From DATEOR01 sp963841425 (lineage in GTDB: Bacteria; Actinomycetota; Thermoleophilia; Gaiellales; Gaiellaceae): a stretch of 64,000 nt of DNA. A program made the translations under genes and the position numbers. The notes under the pieces were generated by a model. The model saw nothing but the letters and a program-made list of their open reading frames with translations. It searched no databases and was not told the DNA's origin. Of the stretch, positions 36,173 through 45,292 are shown in pieces. Each line of letters starts with the position of its first letter. Position 1 is the first letter of the stretch. The DNA lies in NCBI GenBank assembly GCA_963841425.1, contig CAWJCL010000002.1, positions 682,001 to 746,000 on the forward strand, written 5' to 3'.

Positions 36173-37276
36173 TTAGTAGATCCAGATCGCCGGATCGCGG
36201 ACGCTCGACTTCGTCGTGTTCGGGCCGACGTGGCGAACGTCGACGTGGCGGACGAGGCCGGATGCGCCCTGGTAGCCGATCCCCGAAAAGCGCTTCAGCG
36301 CCTTGACCGCGGCCGTCGGCTTGACCGGGTCGAGATCGACCGCGTTCCCGTACATGTGCTGCGAGTTCTTCGCCGCCCCCGGGACGCTCGCGTTCTTCTC
36401 GGGATCTCGGTAGCCCGAGACGACGGAGACCGGCTTGCCGACGAGCTCGCGGTAATCCTCGAGGCCGAGGACGAGCTCGCGGCTCACCTTGATCCACCCG
36501 TTGCCGCTCGACCTGAACTCCTTGAAGGAGAAGTTCGGCGAGCACTTGCCGCCTTGGTCGACGGAGGCCTTGAGCGCCTCCTGGGTCTTCACGCCGGCGT
36601 GCCCGTCGACGAGGAGCTTCCAGAACGCGAAGCCTCGCTGGAAGTCCTCGACGGCAGCGAACGTGTCCCCGCCCCACGCGCCGTCCACCTTGAGCGGCCA
36701 GCCGAGCTCCTTGAGCGCCCGCTGCACGTCGCGGGTCGTCATCGCGCCGTCGTCTGCGGGCTGGACGGTTCCGCGCGCGAAGAGCTCTCCCTCGGCCTTC
36801 CGGCGGGCGACGAGTCCCGCAAGGGTGCGCGTGCCGGCCTTCACCCACCGGTCGAGCTGCGTCGGGACCTCATCGTACTTGCCCTCGTTCAGGAGCTTGA
36901 GCAGCGTCGACTCGCGAAACGCGCCCGAGCCGACGTTGAAGACGAAGCTCGTCAGCGCGTCGAACTGATCCTGTTCGAGCGGGACCTTGACCGCGTCGTT
37001 CACCGCCGCGGCCGCCGACTCTGCGTCCTCATCCAGGATCTCGAGCGCACGCTCCCGCGTCACCCCGCGGCGGAACTCGGCGCTCTCGGAGCCGTCGCAT
37101 CCGCCCGTGTGGACGAGGTGCCCGTAGCCGATCGTGCAATGGCCTGCCGCGTCGTCGTAGAGATCCGACCGGAAGCCCTCGAAGCCCGCGATCAGCCGAA
37201 CCCCGGCCTTGCTCAGCTTGCGCTTGCGCCGGCGCGGGGCCGCTTTCGCGCGGCGCCTCGTCGTCGTCGTTGCCAT
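36173..37276 (-). CDS. GH24 lysozyme with peptidoglycan-binding and M15-type peptidase domains
   Basis: 367 residues from ATG at 37276. A basic tail (TTTRRRAKAAPRRRKRKLS) precedes a T4-type lysozyme domain (about 22-160) with IAGFEGFRSDLYDDAAGHCT and TIGYGHL. A putative peptidoglycan-binding unit (about 178-232) follows, with VQRALKELGWPL. The C-terminal part (about 240-367) resembles peptidase M15A, with SGYRDPEKN, SQHMYGNAVDLDP and HVDVRHVG zinc ligands. It looks like a phage-type endolysin, but no other phage genes are near. The papain-like gene starts 13 bases downstream. Confidence 0.88.
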   Translation of the reverse strand: MATTTTRRRAKAAPRRRKRKLSKAGVRLIAGFEGFRSDLYDDAAGHCTIGYGHLVHTGGCDGSESAEFRRGVTRERALEILDEDAESAAAAVNDAVKVPLEQDQFDALTSFVFNVGSGAFRESTLLKLLNEGKYDEVPTQLDRWVKAGTRTLAGLVARRKAEGELFARGTVQPADDGAMTTRDVQRALKELGWPLKVDGAWGGDTFAAVEDFQRGFAFWKLLVDGHAGVKTQEALKASVDQGGKCSPNFSFKEFRSSGNGWIKVSRELVLGLEDYRELVGKPVSVVSGYRDPEKNASVPGAAKNSQHMYGNAVDLDPVKPTAAVKALKRFSGIGYQGASGLVRHVDVRHVGPNTTKSSVRDPAIWIY

Positions 37277-37436
37277 GATCGCCTCCAATCCAGGGGTGCG
37301 GTCGTACAACCTCGCCGACCGCAGGGGGCGAGAGAACCAGCCTGAAACGACCGGCCGCGCTTGTCAAGCGGGCTGTGGCGGCGTAGCCTCGGCAAAGACA
37401 AGAACAGTCTGTCTGCGGCAGGGAGGAGGGGCACCC

Positions 37437-38573
37437 GTGTCCCAGGCAGAGCTGAGGACCCTCGACGAGGGAGACGATGGAGGCGCGCCTGCTCACGGGG
37501 CGCTCGTCTTCCCCGAGCTGATCTGGAAGCACTACTGCTGGCAGCACGCGCTCCATCCCGAGCGCTACGGCAAGTCGCGCAACGGCCACGGGGCCCAGAA
37601 CGGCGACGTGAGCCGGCTCTACCGCTCGTACCGCCGCGCCCTGGACCGGTTCGAGGACGACGCGGGCGACATCGTGGACGCGTACTGGTGTCTCACCGAC
37701 GCCTCCGCAGTCGTGCTCACGAGCAAGCAGACCTCCCGCTGGCCACGTCGGCAGGACCTTCGTCTCTTCCGGGCCACCGACTGGGTGACGAGTGCTGCTC
37801 CGCGAATCGCCGCGCTCCTCCACCACTCCGACTCGCTCGCGATGAAGGCGAACCAGATCCTGCCGACCGTGCCGAAGCGGATCGCGCTCAACTGGATCTT
37901 CTCCGAGCAGAGCTTCCTGCTCGGCGTGATCGAGCGGACTGACGGGAAGCCGAGCGAGAAGGATCTCGACTCGGTCGTCGCCGAGCACTCTGAGGAGCTC
38001 AAGCGGATCGAGCGCTACTACGACCGCGCGGCGAGCAAGAGCGTGCGGCTCGTGTACTTCCTGGGCATGCTCGTCGGCATCCTCCTGCTCGCTGCGCTCG
38101 GGCTCGCGATCTCGGCGATCCTCGGAATCTCCACCGAGTTGAATCTGCGCTCGACCCCGACCCAGAACTTCTTCGCCTCCTACGGCGCGGGCGCGGTCGG
38201 CGCGCTCGTGAGTGTGATGCTGCGCATGCGGCCGGACACGCGTAGCGGGTTCTCGGTCGACTACGAGGTCGGCCGCGGGCCGATTTTCTGGCTCGGGGCC
38301 TTCCGGCCCGTCATCGGCGCGATCTTCGCCTCAGCCGTCTACTTCGCGCTCGAGAGCGACTTCATCCAACTCGGGACGATCAGCCAGCAGAGCACGTTCA
38401 CGTTCTACGCCTTCATCGGCTTCCTGGCCGGCTTCAGCGAGCGTTTCACGCACGTGATCTTCGGCGAGGCCGAGCTCTCCGTGGCCGAGGCGCTGGGAGC
38501 CGCACCGTCAGGGCGCGACTCGAAGAAGCCCGAGGAGCAGGTAGCGGTGGCCGACCCGGACGAAGGCGCCTAG
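37437..38573 (+). CDS. Hypothetical protein with C-terminal membrane domain
   Basis: 378 residues from GTG at 37437, preceded by a strong GGGAGGAGG. The first 200 residues are soluble and helical with many Trp, Arg and His; four hydrophobic segments follow (about 202-228, 245-262, 285-305, 320-340), and the tail is acidic. No family recognised. It has its own upstream region of about 160 bp shared with the divergent lysozyme gene, and its TAG overlaps the stop of the patatin gene as CTAG. Confidence 0.75.
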   Translation: MSQAELRTLDEGDDGGAPAHGALVFPELIWKHYCWQHALHPERYGKSRNGHGAQNGDVSRLYRSYRRALDRFEDDAGDIVDAYWCLTDASAVVLTSKQTSRWPRRQDLRLFRATDWVTSAAPRIAALLHHSDSLAMKANQILPTVPKRIALNWIFSEQSFLLGVIERTDGKPSEKDLDSVVAEHSEELKRIERYYDRAASKSVRLVYFLGMLVGILLLAALGLAISAILGISTELNLRSTPTQNFFASYGAGAVGALVSVMLRMRPDTRSGFSVDYEVGRGPIFWLGAFRPVIGAIFASAVYFALESDFIQLGTISQQSTFTFYAFIGFLAGFSERFTHVIFGEAELSVAEALGAAPSGRDSKKPEEQVAVADPDEGA

Positions 38574-39634
38574 TGCGGCGCCGCCTCCTGGATCTGCTCT
38601 GCCACCTCCGCGCGGCGGTGATGCTCCTTACCGCGCCTGAACTCCTCGATGTAGCCGTCGAAGTCCCACGTCTCGAGGAACTCCGCCGCGGCGTCCCGCC
38701 CCGACTGGTAGAGCGCTTCCTTCCGTGACGGGGTGATGTCGAACTCGGTCGTCCCGATCCCGAGGGTCGGGATGGGGATCGTCCGCGCGAAGTTCGCCTT
38801 CTCGACGTAGAGCCGGTCGTGGGCCTCCATCATCGTGTCCGCCATCGACTTGACGTACTTGAAGAGCCCACCGAGCCCGCGCGACGCCCGCTCGGGGGCG
38901 GGCAGGCGCGCGCCGATCGGCGTCTGCGGATGCGGCTCGACGAGGAGCAGCCCGAAGGTCGGCCACGACGGCACTTCGTCGTCCGGGCAGTCGAAGAGCC
39001 AGACCGGGAAGTTCGAGAGCATCCCGCCGTCGACGATCACGTGCTCTCGGTTGGTCTTCCCGTTCGTGATCGAGACCGGCTCGAAGAAGATGGGGATGCT
39101 CATGCTCATGCGCACGGCGCGCGCGACCTCGAGCTCGTCGGGGTCGATCCCCAACTCGCCGGCGTCGCGCGGCAGGACGAGGAGCCGGTGCGAGGTCGTG
39201 TCCGACGCGATCACCTGCAGCCGGTAGCGGTAGCGCGGATCGTCTCCGTATTCGTCGGTGGCGAGCGCGGCGAACGTCTTCGCCCCCTTCGCCTCGAGCA
39301 GCTCTCCGATCCACCGCTCGAAGTAGCGGCCTTCGTAGATGCCGAGGTCCTTGACGATGCTGACGCCCTTGCCGACCAGCGGCAGCTTGTCCTCCCAGGC
39401 CGTGTCTCGGAACTTGAGGAAGTCCATGCCGAAGATGACGTCCTTGAGCTCCGCCGCGGTGTAGCCCGCCGCGATCAGCGCGGCCGTGATCGCCCCCGCA
39501 GACGTCCCCGCGACATTCTGCGGGCGAAAGTCGTGCTCCTCGAGGACGGAGAAGGCTCCCGCGAGACCGATGCCCTTGACCCCGCCGCCCTCGCAGACGA
39601 GATCGCAGTAGTTCCGGTGCTCCTGTGCAGCCAC
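38570..39634 (-). CDS. Patatin-like phospholipase
   Basis: 354 residues from GTG at 39634, which has GGGAGG six bases upstream. The oxyanion motif CEGGGVKGIGLAGA (near 14), nucleophile elbow NVAGTSAGAITAAL (near 40) and DGG of the Ser-Asp dyad (IVDGGMLSNFP, near 205) are all present, so a catalytically competent patatin lipase is expected. No signal peptide; cytoplasmic. Targets may be membrane lipids. No effector-type domain or defence partner is adjacent. Confidence 0.9.
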   Translation of the reverse strand: MAAQEHRNYCDLVCEGGGVKGIGLAGAFSVLEEHDFRPQNVAGTSAGAITAALIAAGYTAAELKDVIFGMDFLKFRDTAWEDKLPLVGKGVSIVKDLGIYEGRYFERWIGELLEAKGAKTFAALATDEYGDDPRYRYRLQVIASDTTSHRLLVLPRDAGELGIDPDELEVARAVRMSMSIPIFFEPVSITNGKTNREHVIVDGGMLSNFPVWLFDCPDDEVPSWPTFGLLLVEPHPQTPIGARLPAPERASRGLGGLFKYVKSMADTMMEAHDRLYVEKANFARTIPIPTLGIGTTEFDITPSRKEALYQSGRDAAAEFLETWDFDGYIEEFRRGKEHHRRAEVAEQIQEAAPH

Positions 39635-39748
39635 GACGTACCTCCCTTGGCGCGAAAGCCGTCGGCCGCAGAGCAACGACTAGTCGGTCAATCCCAAAAC
39701 CACTCTGTCACAGGAATATGCTGGGCGGCAAGCTACGGGAGGTCGGTA

Positions 39749-40444
39749 ATGACGCTGAAGCTGAACATGCTCCCGCCGAGCGTGAACAACATGTCCGTTC
39801 GCGTCTTCGTGCGGGCCGCGGGGCTCCCCTTCGAGGAAGAGAACGTCTGGGGCCAGACGCAGTCGGACGAATACCGGGCCAAGGTGCCGTCTGGGCTGAC
39901 CCCGTCGGTCGAGACAGAAGGCCTGCCGAGGGGCGCGCTCTGGGAGAGCTGCGCCGTGATGATGTACCTGGCGAGCCGCGAAGGACTCACGAGCCTCTAT
40001 CCCACGGACCTCGAGCGCCGCGCAATGGTGGACAGCGCGAACTTCTACACGATGAGCATCCTCTACCCGCTCGTCGCGCGCGCGACGTACCCGCGCCTCA
40101 GCTTCTCGGGCTATCCGGGCGAGGTGTCGACGTCGGACGCCACCGACGAGGGGAAAGAGACGGCGCGGAAGGCGGCGGAGGCAGCCATCCCCGCGATCCT
40201 CGAGGTCTACAACACGTTCTTCCTCGCGGACAGCCCGTTCATCGGCGGCGACGAGCCGTCGATCGCCGATATCCGGCTCGCATGCACTCTCGAGTTCCTC
40301 GCCGTCAGCGACGTCGAGCTCCCGGGCTGGATGAGGGAGTACATGGAGCGGGTCGAGTCCGCGCTCGGCGAGGCCTACAGCGAGCCAGCGGGAGACGTCC
40401 GCGGCTACATCGCGCAGGCCACCGGCGAGGCCGTCGCGAGCTGA
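39749..40444 (+). CDS. Glutathione S-transferase family protein
   Basis: 231 residues from ATG at 39749 with GGGAGG nine bases upstream. A thioredoxin-like N-terminal domain starts NMLPPSVNNMSVRVFVRAAGLPFEEENVW; a helical C-terminal domain contains the N-capping-box-like segment EPSIADIRLACTLEF. The PPSVN turn replaces the usual SPxxxK of GSTs. Actinobacteria of this kind usually use mycothiol, so the thiol substrate is uncertain. A hairpin terminator follows. Confidence 0.85.
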   Translation: MTLKLNMLPPSVNNMSVRVFVRAAGLPFEEENVWGQTQSDEYRAKVPSGLTPSVETEGLPRGALWESCAVMMYLASREGLTSLYPTDLERRAMVDSANFYTMSILYPLVARATYPRLSFSGYPGEVSTSDATDEGKETARKAAEAAIPAILEVYNTFFLADSPFIGGDEPSIADIRLACTLEFLAVSDVELPGWMREYMERVESALGEAYSEPAGDVRGYIAQATGEAVAS

Positions 40445-40451
40445 GCACGAC

Positions 40452-40485
40452 GGGCGCCGCCCTCGGACGGCGCCCCCCCGCTTTT
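40452..40485 (+). terminator. Terminator after the GST gene
   Basis: 8-bp perfect GC stem (40452-40459 with 40468-40475), an eight-base loop, then a C run and TTTT at 40482-40485. It lies eight bases after the GST stop codon. Confidence 0.7.
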
Positions 40486-40539
40486 CAGCTCACGCAAGAG
40501 GGTGATTGCCAGTCGCTGGAACGGCTGCACAGTCAGACC

Positions 40540-41037
40540 ATGGTGAGCCGCACACCGGTCCTCCTCGCTGTTGCCGCACTTCTACTCGCAGTGCCACTGG
40601 TCGCGCAGGCCGAGACCGCCCGTGGCACCTCTGGAGCAGATGTCTTCGCCGGGACCCCGTCCGAAGACGCGTACTGGGGCTACAAGGGCGACGACGTACT
40701 TCGTGGCCAGGGCGGCGGAGACCACCTTTACGCCGGCCGCGGCAACGACCTCGTCGTCGCCGGCCGCGGGCCGGACAACGTCCATGGCGGACACGGAAAC
40801 GACCGGGTTCTCGCCGGCCGCGGAGACGACCGGTTCTGGGGCGGTGGCGGCGACGACTACGTGCGCGGAGGACGAGGTGCCGATCGCCTGAACTCCGGCA
40901 CGGGGGACGACACCGTCATCGTGAGCCGTGCCGACGGAAAGGTCGACTCGGTCGACTGCGGCTCCGGCCATGACCGCGCCGTCATCCACGCCGAAGACAA
41001 CGAGGTCAACTGCGAAGACGTCAAAGTCGTCTCGTAG
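40540..41037 (+). CDS. Secreted RTX-type calcium-binding repeat protein
   Basis: 165 residues from ATG at 40540. A signal peptide (about 1-25, LLAVAALLLAVPLVAQAE) is followed by five or six nine-residue GGxGxDxhx repeats such as GQGGGDHLYAGRGND and GGGGDDYVRGGRGAD, which fold as a calcium-binding beta roll, and a C-terminal part with VDCGSGHDRAVI and two Cys. No catalytic domain is present. It may be a small extracellular calcium-binding or adhesive protein. The stop abuts the stop of the GH3 gene (TAGCTA). Confidence 0.85.
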   Translation: MVSRTPVLLAVAALLLAVPLVAQAETARGTSGADVFAGTPSEDAYWGYKGDDVLRGQGGGDHLYAGRGNDLVVAGRGPDNVHGGHGNDRVLAGRGDDRFWGGGGDDYVRGGRGADRLNSGTGDDTVIVSRADGKVDSVDCGSGHDRAVIHAEDNEVNCEDVKVVS

Positions 41038-42102
41038 CTAGAGCCCGGCCTTCAGAGCGACAATCCGGTCGTAGGAGGCCGTCAGGCGCTCCAGTGGGAT
41101 CTGCCCGGCCTTGGCCGCATCCAGAAGCGACTGAAAGACACTTCGGGAGGAAGCTTCCGAGCCGGTGAGAAGGAGCATGTCGGTTCCCGCCTTCGCCGCC
41201 TTGAGCGCAAGTGGGTTCGTCGGGATGCCGCGCGTGTTCGCGGCGCCGTCGAGAGAGTCCGTGATCGTGACGCCGTGGAAGCCGAGCTCGCCGCGCAGCA
41301 GGGTCGTCCCGATCGCGCGCGACCAGCCGGCCGCGTGGCTTCGGTCGTACGCCCGGTAGACGGCGTTCGAGAGCATGACGAGCGGGACGCCGTTGACGGC
41401 CGCGTGGCGGTACGGCCTGAGACCCGGCGCGAGCTCGCTCTTCGTCGCATCGATGTGGACGACGAAGTCGTCCGTGTTCTTCGTGGCGAATCCGAGCCCT
41501 GGGAAGTGCTTCAACGTGGCCAGCGCGCCTCGGTCGCCCAGCCCGAGCGCGAACGCATTGGCCAGGCGCGAGGTCTGGCGCGAGCCGAAAGACCACGTGC
41601 GACCCTGCTGGTACATGAACGAGGAGGTCGAAGCGGGGAGATCGGCGACGGGCGCGAGGTCGGTGTTGACGCCGAGGTCGAGGAGCCCGGCGCCGGTCTT
41701 CCGGCCCTGACGGCGGGCTGTGTCGCTCGAGCCGAGATCGCCCATCTCCGGCGGCGAAAGGGTCGGCGGGATCCAGGAGACCGTCTTCACCTGGCCGCCC
41801 TCCTGGTCGACCGCGATGAGAAGGGGGGGTCGCCCTCCTTTGGCCGCCGCCTGCTGGAGCTCGGTCGCGATGTTCGTGAGCTGCGCCGCGGAGGAGAAGT
41901 TCCAGCCGTGGATGAGCACGCCGCCGATGCGCCCGCGGCGCGCGCGGTCGAGGAGCGACGCGGACGGCGTGTGCCCATCCATCGAGACGAGGAGCTTCTG
42001 TCCGACCAGGTGTTGGAGCGACGGCGCCGCCGCGGCCGGCGCGGGCGACACGGAGAGAAGACCGGCGAGGGCGAGGGCCGCGGCAGCGAAGCGGATGGGC
42101 AT
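41038..42102 (-). CDS. Secreted GH3 beta-N-acetylhexosaminidase (NagZ-like)
   Basis: 354 residues. A signal peptide (about 1-25, ending PAAAA) is followed by a GH3 TIM barrel with LLIAVDQEGGQVKTV, the family-defining LATLKHFPGLGFA (KHFPG) with its catalytic His-loop region, and VTITDSLDG, whose Asp is the expected nucleophile. It probably removes terminal N-acetylglucosamine from peptidoglycan fragments outside the membrane; unlike E. coli NagZ it is exported. Confidence 0.9.
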   Translation of the reverse strand: MPIRFAAAALALAGLLSVSPAPAAAAPSLQHLVGQKLLVSMDGHTPSASLLDRARRGRIGGVLIHGWNFSSAAQLTNIATELQQAAAKGGRPPLLIAVDQEGGQVKTVSWIPPTLSPPEMGDLGSSDTARRQGRKTGAGLLDLGVNTDLAPVADLPASTSSFMYQQGRTWSFGSRQTSRLANAFALGLGDRGALATLKHFPGLGFATKNTDDFVVHIDATKSELAPGLRPYRHAAVNGVPLVMLSNAVYRAYDRSHAAGWSRAIGTTLLRGELGFHGVTITDSLDGAANTRGIPTNPLALKAAKAGTDMLLLTGSEASSRSVFQSLLDAAKAGQIPLERLTASYDRIVALKAGL

Positions 42103-42296
42103 GAGCAGAAGCTAACGCGCCGACGTCAGTCAGATGCAACACGCCGGAAACAGTCCGGGAACGCGATCGAGGATGGGATGGGGCGCGGGCTGCTCCAGTC
42201 ATCGGATTCCGGCTCGTAAAGGCGCCCGGGTCTCCTGCTCACGTTTCGACGCATCGCCAGTGGGGGTAACAACACCGTGCGGGACGGGAGAGGTTC

Positions 42297-43262
42297 GTGA
42301 AGGGGGTGCGGCGTATGTGGCGTAGACGTCTAGTCGTTCTCGTGGGCTTCGGGGCCTTCTTGGCAGCGCCTGTTCCCGCGCAGGCCGACGACCTTCTGGA
42401 CGGGACCGATGTCGTCGCAACCGTGACGTCGGCCGTCGACGATCCGGTGGGAACGATCACGTCCACGACAAACGACGTGGTCGGGACGGCAGACGATGCG
42501 GGCGAGACTGTGACATCGACCGCATCGGGTACGGCCGACTCCATCGTCGTGGTGACGAACGCCGTTTCGCAAACGCCGCAGGAGACAGCGTCGTCCTCCG
42601 GCGGGTCGAGCTCGGGCGGCTCCGGTGGGCCGGCTTCTTCAGATAGCCGCAGCGGGGCCGGTTCGCACGGAGATCGAAAGACGCCCGGACGCTCCTACCA
42701 CACGCGCTTCGACCGATTGCCACGCCATGCCGAGATCCTGGTCGAGCGCATCGAGCTCGGACGCAACGTCCGGGCGAATCTTCGCCGCCTCGAGGCTCTG
42801 CTTCGTCGTTCGCCGGCGCTTCGTGCCGAGCTCGCTCGGGCGGTGCGCTCGGAGCTCGCGCGTCTGCGCAAGGACGGCCTCACGGGCGCGGAGCGGCGCC
42901 AGGTGCGCCGGCTCGTTCGCGTCCAACGTGTGTTGGCACCGTCGGCGAGCGGTTCATCGTTCACGCTGGGCGCAGCTTCCACGCCGGCAGGTTCCGGGAG
43001 CCTCAGCCCCTACCCGCTCGTTGGGGTCGGACCCACAGCGGCCTCGTCGCAAGATGCGCCCTCCCAGGCCGGCGTCGCCGGGGCGCAGGCCCAGCGTGAG
43101 GCGAGCGGTGCCGGCAAGGGCATCCTCGGAACCCTGCCGCTTCCGGATGGCGTCGACGGGTGGCCCGCGTGGGTCATGACCTTGCTCGGCGTCGTCATGT
43201 GGCTGTGCATCCTGGCGCTCGTCGCGATCTTCTTCACGCCCTTCCGCCGGGCATTTCGCTAG
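42297..43262 (+). CDS. Secreted/membrane-anchored hypothetical protein
   Basis: 321 residues from GTG at 42297 with GGGAGAGG upstream. Signal peptide (about 10-30), a Thr/Val/Asp-rich segment with repeats of the form VTSAVDDPVGTITSTTNDVVG, a Ser/Gly linker, a basic helical segment (about 140-205, many Arg and Leu) and one C-terminal TM helix (about 293-313) followed by RRAFR. No LPxTG sortase signal. No family recognised; the layout suggests a cell-surface or envelope-spanning protein. It is the last gene before the integrated element. Confidence 0.75.
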   Translation: MKGVRRMWRRRLVVLVGFGAFLAAPVPAQADDLLDGTDVVATVTSAVDDPVGTITSTTNDVVGTADDAGETVTSTASGTADSIVVVTNAVSQTPQETASSSGGSSSGGSGGPASSDSRSGAGSHGDRKTPGRSYHTRFDRLPRHAEILVERIELGRNVRANLRRLEALLRRSPALRAELARAVRSELARLRKDGLTGAERRQVRRLVRVQRVLAPSASGSSFTLGAASTPAGSGSLSPYPLVGVGPTAASSQDAPSQAGVAGAQAQREASGAGKGILGTLPLPDGVDGWPAWVMTLLGVVMWLCILALVAIFFTPFRRAFR

Positions 43263-43338
43263 CCACGCCTCGGCGCCCGAAGCGCCGATTAGCCGACGCG
43301 CGGGCACGCTCGGCGTTCTTGCCCGAGGTCGTCGGGAG

Positions 43339-43383
43339 TGGAGCGTACCGGGATCGAACCGGTGACCTCCGGCTTGCAAAGCC
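43339..43383. repeat. attL: 45-bp copy of the tRNA-Ala 3' end
   Basis: Identical to 50408-50452. Sequence diverges immediately to its right (CAATCC instead of GGCGCT), so the D arm and 5' acceptor strand of the tRNA are missing; it is not a second tRNA gene. It marks the left junction of the element. Confidence 0.9.
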
Positions 43384-43600
43384 CAATCCGAGGAATCCGG
43401 GCCAAACCGCTCTGATCCGGAAAAGGACGCGTTTGCAGGTGATTTAGAAGGCGATGAACCGGCTAGCGCTGGCTCCGATCCGGGCTCACCGGATCGCGCT
43501 GTGGGGCAGGCGTGGGGTGAGGATGCCCCGATAGACGACGACCCGCGCTCGGAACGCGGGCCGTCTGACGGATCAGCGACGCAAGAGCCTCGGGTGGCAG

Positions 43601-44455
43601 ATGAGCCGCCCGACTGAGCTTAGCGCCGGCGCGGGCCGGCGGCGCTGCACGGCTGGGCATCACGGGCACTCGTGCAAGAAGCGGACGTGTCCGGTCTGCG
43701 GTCTGACCTGGGCGCGCGACTGGCGCATGGTTATGTTGGTCAATCTTCGACACGTCGGCGTCCCGGTGATGCTCTCCGCCGTCACGCCCCCCGGGCGCGA
43801 CGAGCTCCCTTACGACGAGCGGCAGTGTGCTCATCTGGGACCGCACGCTCACGGTAAGCGGTACGGCTGCAAGGTGGACGAAGACGCGCTCGCCGAGTGG
43901 TCGCGCGATATCTCGCGGCGCTGGAAGCGCTTGCACAACGCAGCTAGGAATGCGGTTAAGCGGCGACACGGTCGCTGTCTCCCTCTCTTGCTTCGAGTAT
44001 GGGAGCCACAGGCGCGTGGACCAGCGCATGTGCATCCTGTCGTTGAGCTCCGACAGCCGTTCGACACCGAGCTCGCCAAGGCGTACTTCGACGAGCTCGC
44101 TCGGCTGGCACCTAAGCACCGATTCGGCTTCGTGGGCACGAAGGAAGGGATCAGCGCTCAAATCATGGTGGCGGAGAGAGCTGCCGCGTACCTGTCGAGT
44201 TATTTCGTTAGAGGCGCTGGCGAGAAGGCCCAGCTCCAAGAGAACGCACGGAATCCGCATCTTCCTCGATTGCTCATTTGGCTCAGTTCGACGGTCACGC
44301 GGGAGACTGGCTTCACGATGCGCCGGCGCCGCATGTGCAGGCAGCTGTGGGCAATACGACTCGGCTTGCTATCAGCTCCCTCGTGGTCGGGGGTGGAGCT
44401 CGGAAAGACCATCCTCATGGCAGGCGCATGGCCGGCTTCACCGCGTGCTCCCTAG
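43601..44455 (+). CDS. HUH-type replication initiator (Rep)
   Basis: 284 residues. The N-terminal zinc-binding cluster GHHGHSCKKRTCPVCGLTWARDW resembles the start of actinobacterial plasmid/element Rep proteins (RepSA-like). GPAHVHPVVELRQP (near 146) gives the His-hydrophobe-His metal motif of HUH nucleases, and AAAYLSSYFVRG (near 205) supplies candidate catalytic Tyr residues. It should nick one strand at an origin to start rolling-circle replication of the excised element. ATG at 43601 is used. A nested hairpin follows at 44464-44505. Confidence 0.7.
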   Translation: MSRPTELSAGAGRRRCTAGHHGHSCKKRTCPVCGLTWARDWRMVMLVNLRHVGVPVMLSAVTPPGRDELPYDERQCAHLGPHAHGKRYGCKVDEDALAEWSRDISRRWKRLHNAARNAVKRRHGRCLPLLLRVWEPQARGPAHVHPVVELRQPFDTELAKAYFDELARLAPKHRFGFVGTKEGISAQIMVAERAAAYLSSYFVRGAGEKAQLQENARNPHLPRLLIWLSSTVTRETGFTMRRRRMCRQLWAIRLGLLSAPSWSGVELGKTILMAGAWPASPRAP

Positions 44456-44463
44456 CGCCACGC

Positions 44464-44505
44464 ACCCGGCGCCCCCTCGCGGCGGCAGCCGCGTGGGTGC
44501 CGGGT
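44464..44505. repeat. Nested inverted repeat after rep
   Basis: Outer arms ACCCGGC and GCCGGGT (about 44464-44470 and 44499-44505) enclose a second pair, GCGGC and GCCGC. It could be the rep terminator or part of a replication origin; the sequence alone does not say which. Confidence 0.45.
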
Positions 44506-44533
44506 AGAGGCGCGGGAATGCGAGTATCCAGAT

Positions 44534-45103
44534 ATGAGGAAACCGCAACGGCTCAACTTGGGGATTGCGTCAGAAGTAAGCGTGGCCGCGAGCATCGAGT
44601 TGGCGATGCGGAACTACTTCTCCACCAACTTCCTCTGGACCGCGCTTCACACAAGCCGACTCGTGGGGGCATTAGAGGTGTCGGAGGGCGACCGTCCGAG
44701 ATTCGACATGGCTCATCGGTCTCTGGCGGCCGCGTCAGTTATCGCGTCAGCGAGCTTCTTTGAGGCCGCCGTCAGCGAACTCTTTCAGGACGCCCATGAC
44801 CGGCATGGCGTTCGCGATGACGGCTACCTGGCATCGGTCGACTCGGCATCTATCGCGACAATGGCGAAGGTTTGGCGAGCAACGAACGCAGGTCGCAATC
44901 TAGACCCCCTCGAGAAGTGGCAATGGCTGCTGGAATGCTGTGCTCACCCTCGTCTCGATCGGGGAGCTCAACGAGCACAAGACGCGGCTCTGCTTGTCCG
45001 ACTGCGAAACGCGCTGGTGCACTTCAAGCCCGAGAACATCGCTACAGACGAGGAGCACGAGCTCGAAAAACGTCTAAGGGGGAAGTTCCCGACAACCGGC
45101 TGA
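44534..45103 (+). CDS. HEPN-like hypothetical protein
   Basis: 189 residues, mainly helical. Near residue 160 the segment LLVRLRNALVHFKPE contains Arg-Asn-x3-His, the RNase motif of HEPN proteins; the first helix pair includes ASVIASASFFEAAVSELF, also HEPN-like. HEPN proteins on mobile elements are often RNA-cleaving toxins or defence effectors. No antitoxin partner (MNT-type) is visible next to it. ATG at 44534 is used. The family call is by motif only. Confidence 0.55.
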   Translation: MRKPQRLNLGIASEVSVAASIELAMRNYFSTNFLWTALHTSRLVGALEVSEGDRPRFDMAHRSLAAASVIASASFFEAAVSELFQDAHDRHGVRDDGYLASVDSASIATMAKVWRATNAGRNLDPLEKWQWLLECCAHPRLDRGAQRAQDAALLVRLRNALVHFKPENIATDEEHELEKRLRGKFPTTG

Positions 45104-45292
45104 TGGAAGGGTTCGGCAACCCTTGGTGGCCTAGCCATGGCTTGGCGCACGGATGCACGGAATGGGCCGTCCGTTCAGCTCGCGCCCTCGCGGATCATGC
45201 GCTCGCGGAGATCGCCGTCACGCCCAACTATCAGCGCATTGAAGCCGCGGGCTGGAATGGACGAGCGCCCTAAGCACCTCCGGAGTCTCCGC

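Noticed and set aside
42297..43262. Sortase-anchored surface protein
   Set aside because: The C-terminus has LPLPDG before the TM helix, not LPxTG, and no sortase gene is nearby.
35338..43262. A prophage or tailocin around the endolysin
   Set aside because: No capsid, tail, portal, terminase or holin gene occurs; neighbours are ordinary chromosomal enzymes with normal codon bias.
43339..43383. A second tRNA-Ala gene at the left edge of the element
   Set aside because: Only the 3' 45 bases are present; the D arm and 5' acceptor strand are missing. It is the attL duplicate.
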